DNA of 12,168 nt from Sulfurimonas sp. (GCA_022712845.1 JAFLJV010000271.1:1-12168); one strand, 5' to 3'; numbered from the stretch's first letter, positions 1-6,362 are shown. Made by a program: numbers and translations. The notes: generated by a model from the sequence alone, not told the origin.

Positions 1-1
1 G

Positions 2-817
2 GATATGATGGAACAAATTTTAAATCAATCTGCTCATGGTGAACAAATAGCTGCTTTTTTACTAGGTTGGAGACTTAAGCCTGAAACAACTGATGAATGT
101 AAAGGTGCTGTAGAGGTTTGTGACTCATTTATAACAACTACTACTATAGAAAACTCTATAGAACTTGGATACCCTTATGATGTCAAAGCAAAAAATCCAT
201 ATATATTTCCACTGGTTGCAAAAGTTTTACAAGATTTTGGACTAAGTATAGTTGTTAATGGAGATAAACTAACTCCAGCAAAAGGTGGAATTACAGTTAA
301 AGAAATTTGCTCAAGAATTGAACTAAATTCTAATGCTCACTATTTTGATCGTGCAGATTTTTTTAAAGAGATGCATAACCTAAGTGAGATTAGAATGAGA
401 CTGGGACTTCGTACAGGTTTAAATACAATTGAAAAACTTCCTCGTGTAGCAAATAGTGAATATGCAATAACTGGAGTATTTCATAAACCATATGTTAAAA
501 AATATATAGAAATTTTTGCTTCAAGATATAAAAAGTTTGCTCTTATTCAAGGAAATGAGGGAACTCCTGAGCTTTTTTCTAAAGGCAGGCTATGGGTTAC
601 AAATGAAAATACTGTAGAAGAGTTTAAAGTAGATCCTGAATTTTATGGCATAAACTATACAAAATCTAAAGAGAGTATATCTTTAGAAGAATCTATAAAT
701 CAGTTAAATAATCCATCAGATGGGTATCTAAAATTAGCAAAGCTAAATGCTGCTGTTTATATGTTTATAGCAGATAAGGCTAAAAGTATTGATGAAGCAT
801 TTGAAAAATTAAACTAA
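2..817 (+). CDS. TrpD2/YbiB-like glycosyl transferase-family protein, 5'-truncated
   Basis: The reading frame is open to the left edge (a GAT codon at 2-4 precedes the first ATG at 5), and the fold starts in mid-helix. I infer that about 20-30 N-terminal residues lie outside the window. The remaining 270 residues have the anthranilate phosphoribosyltransferase fold: QIAAFLLGWRLKPET near the start, an RMRLGLRTGLNTIEKL helix, and a later GNEGTPEL turn. The GTGGD phosphoribosyl-pyrophosphate motif and the HGNRS motif of true TrpD are replaced (GYPYDVKAKNPY and VNGDKLTPAKGG). This pattern matches the TrpD2/YbiB branch, in which E. coli YbiB binds nucleic acid rather than making tryptophan. It should not be called trpD. 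The MFS gene begins 1 nt after its stop, so the two are probably co-transcribed. The cellular role is unknown. Confidence 0.8.
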   Translation, partial: DMMEQILNQSAHGEQIAAFLLGWRLKPETTDECKGAVEVCDSFITTTTIENSIELGYPYDVKAKNPYIFPLVAKVLQDFGLSIVVNGDKLTPAKGGITVKEICSRIELNSNAHYFDRADFFKEMHNLSEIRMRLGLRTGLNTIEKLPRVANSEYAITGVFHKPYVKKYIEIFASRYKKFALIQGNEGTPELFSKGRLWVTNENTVEEFKVDPEFYGINYTKSKESISLEESINQLNNPSDGYLKLAKLNAAVYMFIADKAKSIDEAFEKLN

Positions 818-818
818 T

Positions 819-2024
819 ATGGATAAATTCTCAAACCATGTAAAAAATATCTTACATGGTTTCTTTTTAGCGATTGGTACAACAATCGCTGAACCTTCAA
901 CTATACTACCTCTTATTGTAAACTACTTTGGTGGTAGCTCACTTCTTGTAGGTTTCTTTGCAGCACTTCTTCGTGGTGGTGCAGTTATGGTACAACTCTT
1001 TGCAGCCTTTCATGCACAAACTTACCAATTAATGTTGCCATATCTTCGTCGTGTCTTTTTTATACGCTTTTTGTCATGGTTTTTTATAGGTATCTCTATT
1101 ATCCTCTTTGGTGAAAACCACCCAAATATAACTCTTACGACTATTGGTATTGGTTTATTCATATTTTCTTTTTCTGCTGGTTTTGCTGCTATATATTTTA
1201 GAGATATTATGGGTAAAATATTTTCACATAAATTTCGTGGTAAAACTATGGCTTATCGCCAATTTTTCGCAGCTATTGGTGGTTTAGTTAGTGGAGCTTT
1301 GGCTGCTTGGATATTAGAATCATTTGAACCACCTTATAGCTATGGTTATCTTTTTATAATTAGCTCCTTTCTTATGGGATTTGGATATCTGGCTTTCTCT
1401 TTAGTTGATGAACCTATTAAAGAAGAAGTATCTAAAAAAGAGAAGTCATTTAAAGAGTTTTTACATAATTCTCATAAACTACTAATAGCTGATCGTGATT
1501 TACAAACACAAATCAAAACTTTTCTCTTTGCTTATGGATATCTTATTGCTCTACCCTTTATCATTCTTGATGCTCAACAAAAAATAAATTTAGATGGCGT
1601 AGCAATAGGTTCTTTAATTACAACTCAAATGATTGGAGCGATGCTTAGTAATTTTTTATGGGGAAAACTTAGTGGAAGTGGACTAAATAGATTAACAACA
1701 CAAATTTCAATATCTATGCAGATAATTGCTGTTGTTTTAGCATTTAATGCATCCTCTCTTTATGAATATATGATTATTTTCTTTTTAGTTGGTGCAGCTA
1801 TTGACGGAAACAGAATTGCATCTGGAAATCTCATACTAAAATTAGCACCAGCAAATAAAAGACCAGTTTATATAGCTCTTCAGATGAATATTGTATCTTT
1901 AGGGATGTTTTTCTCTATTGTAGGGGGAATAATTTTACACTTTTTAAACTATAGTGTTCTTTATAGTAGTGCAATAGCTATCCTGCTTTTTGCACTCTAT
2001 TTTTCTTTTAAACTAAAGGATTAA
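819..2024 (+). CDS. MFS-family transporter
   Basis: This is a 401-residue, very hydrophobic protein with roughly 10-12 predicted membrane helices. The halves are split by a charged cytoplasmic loop near residues 195-225 (DEPIKEEVSKKEKSFKEF). A basic loop near residues 127-145 (FRDIMGKIFSHKFRGK) resembles the loops joining helices in major facilitator transporters, and length and layout fit the superfamily. The substrate cannot be read from the sequence. The ATG lies 1 nt after the upstream stop with no strong ribosome binding site, so translation probably depends on coupling to the TrpD2-like gene. The last 4 bases overlap the end of the convergent gene on the - strand, leaving no room for a dedicated terminator. 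Confidence 0.85.
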   Translation: MDKFSNHVKNILHGFFLAIGTTIAEPSTILPLIVNYFGGSSLLVGFFAALLRGGAVMVQLFAAFHAQTYQLMLPYLRRVFFIRFLSWFFIGISIILFGENHPNITLTTIGIGLFIFSFSAGFAAIYFRDIMGKIFSHKFRGKTMAYRQFFAAIGGLVSGALAAWILESFEPPYSYGYLFIISSFLMGFGYLAFSLVDEPIKEEVSKKEKSFKEFLHNSHKLLIADRDLQTQIKTFLFAYGYLIALPFIILDAQQKINLDGVAIGSLITTQMIGAMLSNFLWGKLSGSGLNRLTTQISISMQIIAVVLAFNASSLYEYMIIFFLVGAAIDGNRIASGNLILKLAPANKRPVYIALQMNIVSLGMFFSIVGGIILHFLNYSVLYSSAIAILLFALYFSFKLKD

Positions 2025-2398
2025 AGTCCATAAAAAGTTTTAACAAAGATTCTTTCTTTTTCTGTTTCTATAAATATTCTTGCAACAGTTTGGTTATTTT
2101 CACCTTTTATTAAAACATCATTGTTTTCAATACTGAGATATTCTTTACCCCATTTTTGCTCAAGCTCATCAAGTCTATGAAAAACTTCTTTAGAACTTGG
2201 ACTCTCTTTTTCACCTGTTCTTTTGTCAACTATATAAAGACCACCAATTTTTTTATCCAATATATAGGGGGTGTATACTTTTATAGCTTCATATATACGA
2301 GCCTCTTTTGCATCAGGCATTGCTCTATTAAGTGAGACAACCCCTAAAATTAAAAATGCTGTAAAAAATCCAAAGATTAACGCTTTTTTTATATTCAT
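2021..2398 (-). CDS. Conserved-looking single-pass membrane protein of unknown function
   Basis: This 125-residue protein is not recognised. Residues 5-23 form a hydrophobic segment (ALIFGFFTAFLILGVVSLN) that acts as a signal anchor or uncleaved signal. The rest is a charged domain (IGGLYIVDKRTGEKE, a helix around FHRLDELEQKWGKEYL, then beta-like strands VLIKGENNQTVARIFIE), probably periplasmic. It contains no cysteine or histidine cluster suggesting metal or heme binding. Its ATG overlaps the TGA of the precorrin-2 dehydrogenase gene (ATGA), so the two are translationally coupled. That is the only hint of a link to siroheme metabolism. The 3' end overlaps the MFS gene tail-to-tail by 4 bp. 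Confidence 0.75.
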   Translation of the reverse strand: MNIKKALIFGFFTAFLILGVVSLNRAMPDAKEARIYEAIKVYTPYILDKKIGGLYIVDKRTGEKESPSSKEVFHRLDELEQKWGKEYLSIENNDVLIKGENNQTVARIFIETEKERIFVKTFYGL

Positions 2399-2964
2399 TT
2401 ATTACTCCAACTGTTTATATAATCTTGTGCTTTTTTATCAAGCATCTTCATTCTCTCTTTACCTTTTGGCAAAGTTTTTCTTAAATTTTTCATCTCTACT
2501 AAAAATTCACTAATCCCTGTTGGAATTAATTTTTGCAGATATATTCTTAAATGTTTCGCCATTGCAGGAGATGCCCCTGATGTTGAAATGGCAATAGTTA
2601 AATCATCTTTTTTAACATAAGAGGGAAAGATAAAATCACAATAATCTACTGAGTCAACAGAGTTACATAAACAATTATATTGCTTTGATTCATCAAATAT
2701 TTCTGCTTGAAGTGGGATATCATCAACAGCAACTATTACAATTGCAAAATCTTTAATATCACCAACCTCATAAGCTCTTTTTTCAAAATGTAAATTATTT
2801 TCATTTATCATTTTACTCATATCATCTGATAAATCAAGTGATATTACAGAGATGTCTGAAGTGAAATCTAAAAGATGTTCTAGCTTCTCATAAGCTATAT
2901 ATCCACCACCTACAATAAGTATTTTTTTATTATCTAGTTTTAAAAAAGCTGGGAAATAACTCAA
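2395..2964 (-). CDS. Precorrin-2 dehydrogenase / sirohydrochlorin ferrochelatase (SirC/Met8/CysG N-domain type)
   Basis: The enzyme oxidises precorrin-2 to sirohydrochlorin with NAD+, and family members with a ferrochelatase activity also insert iron to give siroheme. It is cytosolic. At 189 residues it has the size of a stand-alone dehydrogenase without the CysG methyltransferase half. Visible marks are an N-terminal Rossmann motif (VGGGYIAYEKLEHLL, residues 18-32), VAVDD (79-82), an NSVDS segment containing Asp104 (the position of the key Asp in CysG), FIFPS, and the STSGASPAMAKHLR signature (127-140). The start is TTG at 2962-2964, because an in-frame TAA lies 18 nt upstream, the next ATG would remove the Rossmann motif, and AAAGAGAA precedes the TTG. 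The gene is divergent from the siroheme decarboxylase and shares an FNR-like box with it, so its product may feed heme d1 or alternative heme synthesis. Confidence 0.92.
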   Translation of the reverse strand: MSYFPAFLKLDNKKILIVGGGYIAYEKLEHLLDFTSDISVISLDLSDDMSKMINENNLHFEKRAYEVGDIKDFAIVIVAVDDIPLQAEIFDESKQYNCLCNSVDSVDYCDFIFPSYVKKDDLTIAISTSGASPAMAKHLRIYLQKLIPTGISEFLVEMKNLRKTLPKGKERMKMLDKKAQDYINSWSNK

Positions 2965-2993
2965 TTGTTCTCTTTTAGTAATTTATTTACGAC

Positions 2994-2999
2994 ATAATA
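2994..2999 (-). promoter_or_regulatory. Predicted -10 element (TATTAT) of the precorrin-2 dehydrogenase gene
   Basis: Read on the - strand this hexamer is TATTAT, one mismatch from TATAAT. The start it predicts is near 2987-2989, about 24 nt before the TTG start codon. It lies about 40.5 bp from the centre of the FNR-like box, close to the class II activation distance. No good -35 hexamer is seen, as expected if an activator replaces it. Confidence 0.4.
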
Positions 3000-3022
3000 T
3001 CATAGTTTTTTTAAATCTCTTA

Positions 3023-3036
3023 TTGACAAGTATCAA
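3023..3036. promoter_or_regulatory. FNR/CRP-family operator between the divergent siroheme genes
   Basis: The site reads TTGAC-AAGT-ATCAA, one mismatch from the FNR consensus TTGAT-N4-ATCAA. Its centre is 3029.5. A TACAAT hexamer at 3059-3064 on the + strand implies a transcription start near 3071, placing the box at -41.5, the standard class II activation position. On the - strand a TATTAT hexamer sits at nearly the mirrored distance. The regulator is not in the window. FNR, or an NO/nitrite-sensing Crp/Fnr relative (DNR/NNR type), is the likely class. Confidence 0.6.
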
Positions 3037-3058
3037 CTTGTATTAATTGAAATTAGAT

Positions 3059-3064
3059 TACAAT
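3059..3064 (+). promoter_or_regulatory. Predicted -10 element (TACAAT) of the siroheme decarboxylase operon
   Basis: TACAAT differs from TATAAT at one position. It lies 22 bp downstream of the FNR-like box and predicts a start near 3071, giving a leader of about 30 nt before the ATG at 3101. The same hexamer appears before the mtnK operon. Confidence 0.5.
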
Positions 3065-3100
3065 CGACAAAATTAAATTATAAACGGAACTATATATAAT

Positions 3101-4102
3101 ATGAAAGACGAAATTTTATCAAGAATCCAAAAAAGATTTCCTTTAGTGGCAAAACCATTTAAAGCAATTGCAGATGAATTAAATATGAGTGAAGATGAAG
3201 TTCTCTCTATTTTACAAGAACAAAAAAAGAATAAAATAATTCGTCAAACATCAGCAATATTTGATACTAAAAGATTAGGTTATATATCATCTTTAGTAGC
3301 ATTTAAAATTTCTGAAGATAAAATAGATGCTGCTGTAAAGATTATAAATTCACATCCAGGAATCTCTCATAATTATGAAAGAAACCATGATTTTAATATC
3401 TGGTTTACTCTTGGCGTTGCACCTGATTCTAAATTAGGTTTAGATAAAACTTTAGAAATTTTAGCAAAAAAAACAAAAGCAGATGATTATATTATGCTTC
3501 CAACTCTAAAGCTATTTAAAATCAATGTTAAGTTAAATACAACTGGAAAAGATGAAAAAAAAGAAAAAGTTAAAAAAGTTATCCATCGTGAAATAGAAAT
3601 GACTCCTCTTCATCATGCAATTGTAAAACGTGCTCAATATGATATAGATATGATAAGTGAGCCATTTAAAAATATAATTGATGAATTAGACATAGATTAT
3701 GATACATTTTTTGGAATTTTAAAAGAGCTTCAAGAAGCTGGTGTTATGAGAAGATTCGCATCAATTCTAAACCATAGAAAAGCAGGTTTTTCTGCAAATG
3801 CCATGGTTGTTTGGGATATAGATGAAGGTAAGAAGGGTGAAGAGATTGGTGCAAATGCAGCTACTTTTTCTGCAGTTAGCCACTGTTATCTTCGTCCAAA
3901 ATATGAAAACTGGCCATATAACCTTTTTACAATGGTTCACGGAAAGACTAAAGAAGAAACAAATGGCATAATTGCAGATATGGCAAAAGAGATTGACTCA
4001 AAAAGCCATATGCCACTTTATAGCTCAAGAGAGTTTAAAAAAGTACGCATAGAATACTTTACACCTGCTTTTGAAGCTTGGGAAGAAAAATATACTAAAT
4101 AA
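3101..4102 (+). CDS. Two-domain siroheme decarboxylase (NirD-L / AhbA-B fusion)
   Basis: The protein is predicted to decarboxylate the two C12/C18 acetate side chains of siroheme to give 12,18-didecarboxysiroheme, the shared intermediate of heme d1 synthesis and the alternative (Ahb) heme pathway. The 333 residues form two related halves: an AhbA/NirD-like domain (about 1-145) and an AhbB/NirL-like domain (about 166-333), joined by a Lys/Glu-rich linker (150-165). Each half has an AsnC/Lrp-like winged helix followed by an effector-type domain. Diagnostic motifs are HNYERNHDFNIWFTLG (90-105), GVMRRFASILNHRKAGFSANAM (214-235) and SHCYLRPKYENWPYNLFTMVHG (260-281), typical of siroheme decarboxylases and not of DNA-binding AsnC regulators. 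Many databases would mislabel it as a regulator. It leads a five-gene operon and is divergent from the siroheme-forming gene, with an FNR-like site between them. The downstream heme d1 or heme genes are not in the window. Confidence 0.9.
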   Translation: MKDEILSRIQKRFPLVAKPFKAIADELNMSEDEVLSILQEQKKNKIIRQTSAIFDTKRLGYISSLVAFKISEDKIDAAVKIINSHPGISHNYERNHDFNIWFTLGVAPDSKLGLDKTLEILAKKTKADDYIMLPTLKLFKINVKLNTTGKDEKKEKVKKVIHREIEMTPLHHAIVKRAQYDIDMISEPFKNIIDELDIDYDTFFGILKELQEAGVMRRFASILNHRKAGFSANAMVVWDIDEGKKGEEIGANAATFSAVSHCYLRPKYENWPYNLFTMVHGKTKEETNGIIADMAKEIDSKSHMPLYSSREFKKVRIEYFTPAFEAWEEKYTK

Positions 4103-4114
4103 AAGAGAGTTAAA

Positions 4115-4546
4115 ATGGAACGTTTTATAGAATTAGAAGCAGCATATATGGTCATTGGCGTTTTTTTGCTAATAATTACTGCATTTGTAACAACAAGAGA
4201 TTTTGTACCAAGAAGATCTTTTAAATGGGGTATGTCTCTTGTTAGTGGTTTTATTCTTCTCATGATTGTAACACACTATAGTGTAACAACATCTAGAATG
4301 GTAGAAGTAAAAGAGAGCTTTCATGCAGGTGAGATTATAATTTGTGAAAATAAAATGCGTCGTACTATTTCAAAATCTGTTTTATTATCTCTAGAATTAG
4401 GATGGAAGGTAGAAGCTGACCTTTTTACAAATCCTGATTATGAAAGAGATTTTCATACCTCAAGATGTCTTGAATGGATGGGGAGTGAAGCACAAATAGA
4501 ACAAGAAAAAAATGATAGATTTAAACTTGAAAAAGAAGCAGGATAA
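4115..4546 (+). CDS. Two-helix membrane protein with C-terminal soluble domain, unknown function
   Basis: This 143-residue protein is not recognised. Two membrane helices are visible at about 10-26 (AAYMVIGVFLLIITAFVTT) and 38-57 (WGMSLVSGFILLMIVTHYSV). The loop between them is basic (TTRDFVPRRSFK), so it should face the cytoplasm, with both ends outside. The C-terminal part (58-143) would then be periplasmic. It carries two cysteines, C77 (IIICENK) and C118 (TSRCLEW), which could form a disulfide or bind a cofactor, and it ends in a Glu/Lys-rich helix. It starts 12 nt after the decarboxylase stop behind an AAAGAGAG ribosome binding site. Its place in the operon suggests a role linked to heme d1, nitrite reduction or respiratory complex assembly, but the sequence does not show which. 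Confidence 0.75.
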   Translation: MERFIELEAAYMVIGVFLLIITAFVTTRDFVPRRSFKWGMSLVSGFILLMIVTHYSVTTSRMVEVKESFHAGEIIICENKMRRTISKSVLLSLELGWKVEADLFTNPDYERDFHTSRCLEWMGSEAQIEQEKNDRFKLEKEAG

Positions 4547-4549
4547 ATT

Positions 4550-4714
4550 ATGGCAACGCTAAAACGCTACGCGCTTGCATTGTTTTTTCTTCTTTTTGTT
4601 GTTGGACTAATGATACTTGGAACTATGGGTGTAAAAAGTTTTAGCGATAAAATGGTTAGAGATGCAAATATACAAGATGTAAGTAAACCTAGAGGGGAGC
4701 ATTTATTAAAATGA
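4550..4714 (+). CDS. 54-residue single-pass membrane protein
   Basis: This short gene is easily missed. ATG at 4550 follows the previous stop by 3 nt, with an AGGA ribosome binding site at 4540-4543 inside the end of the upstream gene. Its TGA overlaps the next ATG (ATGA, 4711-4714), so it is coupled on both sides, which argues strongly that it is real. The product has a short basic N-terminus (MATLKRYA), one hydrophobic helix at about 8-28 (LALFFLLFVVGLMILGTMG), and a charged tail (SFSDKMVRDANIQDVSKPRG). It resembles the small single-helix subunits that accompany respiratory or assembly complexes, but I do not recognise a family. Function unknown. Confidence 0.75.
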   Translation: MATLKRYALALFFLLFVVGLMILGTMGVKSFSDKMVRDANIQDVSKPRGEHLLK

Positions 4715-5004
4715 GTTTAGCAATAGTACTAGCAGCCGCAATAATTCTTTCTTTAATTTTTCACTTTATAGGTGTTTATGCAGATGCAAAAAAAACTATT
4801 TGGACTATGCTTGTTTTTGTATGGGCAATAGCAATTGGCACAGCGATGAATGAAATTAAACCTGGTGGATATAAAAGCATAGAAAAAATGAAAGGTCAGT
4901 TCGCTGATACTGATGCTCTTATAGATGAAGCTATGCCTGAAATTTCACTGTATGAGATGATAAGTATTAAAAAGAGCTACCTTATTAATAACCCTAAAAA
5001 ATAG
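4711..5004 (+). CDS. 97-residue two-helix membrane protein, unknown function
   Basis: Two hydrophobic segments are visible: residues 3-22 (LAIVLAAAIILSLIFHFIGV) and about 29-47 (TIWTMLVFVWAIAIGTAMN). They are separated by a short basic loop (DAKK) and followed by a soluble tail of about 50 residues (KPGGYKSIEKMKGQF, then an acidic stretch). The ATG overlaps the stop of the 54-residue gene by 4 bases, and a purine-rich GAGGGGAG lies upstream. The next gene begins immediately after its stop. With the two preceding proteins it makes a set of three small membrane proteins behind the siroheme decarboxylase, perhaps subunits of one membrane complex (inference). No known family is recognised. Confidence 0.75.
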   Translation: MSLAIVLAAAIILSLIFHFIGVYADAKKTIWTMLVFVWAIAIGTAMNEIKPGGYKSIEKMKGQFADTDALIDEAMPEISLYEMISIKKSYLINNPKK

Positions 5005-5697
5005 ATGTCTAAAACAGTTGGAATTATAGGATGTGGTTGGTTAGGTAAACCTCTCTACGAAGAACTATCTAAAAGTTTTTTAGTAGAGTGTTTCTCTCGT
5101 GACACAACTAATGATACCTCCTCTTTTTGGCAAAGTGATACTATAGTAATTGCTATAAACACTAAAGACAACTACTTACAAACACTTCAAAAAATTGCAC
5201 AATTATCTAAACCTACCTGTAACCTTGTCTTAATGAGTTCAACCTCTGTTTATAGAGAGTTTGATGAGAAAATTGATGAGAGTGTAAAGATAACAAAAAT
5301 AGCCTTGCAAAGAGAAGCTGAAAAATTATTACAAAAGCTTAAAGATAATACTTTAATTTTAAGACTTGGTGGTCTTATGGGTGAAACTAGAGTTGCAGGA
5401 AGATGGAAAACAGCCTCTACTTTTAGTGATGGTGTAGTTAACTATATTCATAGAGATGATGATGTTATAAATATTACAAAAAAAATAATTGAAAATAATG
5501 TTACTAGTGGTATTTATAATCTTGTAGCACCTGAGCATCCATTGCGTTCGGAAGTTCATAAAAAGAATAGAGAGGCTATGGGGCTTGAGCTTGGGACTTT
5601 TAATGGCATGACAAAAAGAGAAGTTGTATCGGATGCTTTAGTTAAGAAGTTGAACTATACTTTTTTGTATCCTGATCCGCTTGGGTTTTGGGATTAA
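5005..5697 (+). CDS. NAD(P)-binding epimerase/dehydratase-like protein (extended SDR, YeeZ-like)
   Basis: The 230-residue product starts with a Rossmann dinucleotide motif (VGIIGCGWLGKPLYEEL, residues 5-21). An AINTKDN segment, an MSSTSVYRE strand end (77-85) and an LRLGGLMG segment follow, all typical of atypical extended short-chain dehydrogenases related to E. coli YeeZ. The YxxxK catalytic pair is not intact: the tyrosine of SSTSVYREFDEK is not followed by a lysine at +4. Catalysis may therefore be altered, or the protein may only bind the nucleotide. The ATG follows the previous stop directly with no separate ribosome binding site, so translation is coupled. It is the last gene of the operon begun by the siroheme decarboxylase. 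Its substrate is unknown. Confidence 0.75.
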   Translation: MSKTVGIIGCGWLGKPLYEELSKSFLVECFSRDTTNDTSSFWQSDTIVIAINTKDNYLQTLQKIAQLSKPTCNLVLMSSTSVYREFDEKIDESVKITKIALQREAEKLLQKLKDNTLILRLGGLMGETRVAGRWKTASTFSDGVVNYIHRDDDVINITKKIIENNVTSGIYNLVAPEHPLRSEVHKKNREAMGLELGTFNGMTKREVVSDALVKKLNYTFLYPDPLGFWD

Positions 5698-5759
5698 TTT
5701 ATATACTTTTACTTTGGCATGCATACGTAAAATATAATAATATAAGTTACTCTCTCTCA

Positions 5760-5783
5760 TTCTTTTTTTAAGCAAAAAAAGAA
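5760..5783. repeat. Perfect A/T inverted repeat (10-bp stem, AAGC loop)
   Basis: The arms TTCTTTTTTT and AAAAAAAGAA pair without mismatch around a 4-nt loop. Neither side is followed by a clean T run, so it is not a standard intrinsic terminator. It begins the structured gap 62 bp after the last gene of the siroheme decarboxylase operon. Confidence 0.6.
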
Positions 5784-5823
5784 CCAAAAATGCTTTGCAG
5801 AAGTCTCAAAGCTCTGCGAGTTC

Positions 5824-5849
5824 CTAAAACAAAACCATTTTTGTTTTAG
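5824..5849. terminator. Perfect 11-bp hairpin, possible weak terminator
   Basis: CTAAAACAAAA and TTTTGTTTTAG are exact reverse complements around a CCAT loop, followed on the + strand by CTTTTC. The stem has few G-C pairs and the T run is short, so termination would be weak. It could end transcripts of the siroheme decarboxylase operon or be part of a repeat element. TTGCAGA/TCTGCAA arms enclose it at a wider distance. Confidence 0.35.
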
Positions 5850-6016
5850 CTTTTCGAGGTCTGCAAGAATACGCATGAATTTTTTATGATATCAAATACA
5901 ATTATGGAAATATACATATCTTTAATTTAAGTTATAAATTTACTAACAGTTTATATTCTTTATAAAGTATATTATTTTCAGCAAAATTCAAACACTCAAC
6001 ATGCACTTACCATAAG

Positions 6017-6053
6017 TCGCCCATAAAGTGACGATTCGTATGTGCGATTTTTT
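6017..6053 (+). terminator. Stem-loop followed by six T's, intrinsic terminator-like
   Basis: TCGCCCAT (6017-6024) pairs with ATGTGCGA (6040-6047) with one mismatch. The 15-nt loop contains a further ACGA/TCGT pairing, and TTTTTTATTTT follows at once. This has the layout of a rho-independent terminator for + strand transcription. The nearest upstream + strand gene ends 320 bp earlier, so it may end that operon's trailing RNA or an unannotated small RNA starting near 5980. Confidence 0.45.
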
Positions 6054-6164
6054 ATTTTACTTTTTTGTAAAAAAAGTGATGAAAAAAGCCATTATTGTTA
6101 CTAAATTTCAAACTTAATTATAAACACTTAAAACTATGAGAAATTATATTTACATTATCTAAAA

Positions 6165-6362
6165 TTAATTACACCGAGCTAATACCGCAAAATCAATCTC
6201 TTCTTGCCTTTTATCAGCAACTTTTTTATCATCTTCAAAATTACCACTACTAAAGATAATACCCTCACTTACATTTATAATGCACCCTTTCATTCCAGGT
6301 ATACACTCTTTTTTTAGTAGCTTACAGTAACCTTTATCGTCATGTTGACATGTCCAACCCAT
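6165..6362 (-). CDS. 65-residue cysteine-rich small protein
   Basis: The product has five cysteines: C5, C13, C20 and C27 at near-regular spacing in the first half (WTCQHDDKGYC, KKECIPGMKGC), and C64 next to the C-terminus. Four evenly spaced cysteines in so small a protein suggest an Fe-S cluster or zinc site, although a disulfide-bonded protein is also possible. No signal peptide is visible, so it is probably cytosolic. An AAAGGA ribosome binding site lies about 8 nt before the ATG, and a perfect TATAAT sits about 33 nt before it. The gene is transcribed away from the mtnK operon from an overlapping promoter region. I do not recognise a named family. Confidence 0.7.
   Translation of the reverse strand: MGWTCQHDDKGYCKLLKKECIPGMKGCIINVSEGIIFSSGNFEDDKKVADKRQEEIDFAVLARCN

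Larger units (their letters stand above)
5698..6164. other. 467-bp hairpin-rich intergenic region without a convincing gene
   Basis: No reading frame here looks like a protein gene. The longest candidate is a 39-codon - strand frame (5757-5876) that runs through two hairpins and reads like chance sequence. The region holds two perfect hairpins (5760-5783 and 5824-5849), outer arms TTGCAGA/TCTGCAA (5795-5801 and 5860-5866) that enclose the second one, a small ACTTA/TAAGT hairpin (6005-6017), a T-tailed stem-loop (6017-6053) and an A/T hairpin (6059-6077). The density suggests a dispersed repeat element, stacked terminators, or a small RNA. Confidence 0.6.

Noticed and set aside
2..817. Anthranilate phosphoribosyltransferase (trpD)
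   Set aside because: The PRPP-binding GTGGD and HGNRS motifs are absent and no tryptophan genes are nearby; the pattern fits TrpD2/YbiB.
3101..4102. AsnC/Lrp-family transcriptional regulator
   Set aside because: The winged-helix and effector-domain resemblance is real, but the paired HNYERNH and HCYLRP...WPYNLF motifs and the siroheme gene next door identify a siroheme decarboxylase.
4018..4263. 81-codon - strand open frame opposite the end of the decarboxylase gene and the next gene
   Set aside because: It crosses the junction of two genes on the other strand in an operon with good ribosome binding sites, and its translation has no family-like features.
5757..5876. 39-codon - strand frame across two hairpins
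   Set aside because: It runs through perfect inverted repeats, reads as low-complexity Phe/Lys-rich sequence, and no clear ribosome binding site was found; probably a chance frame in a structured element.
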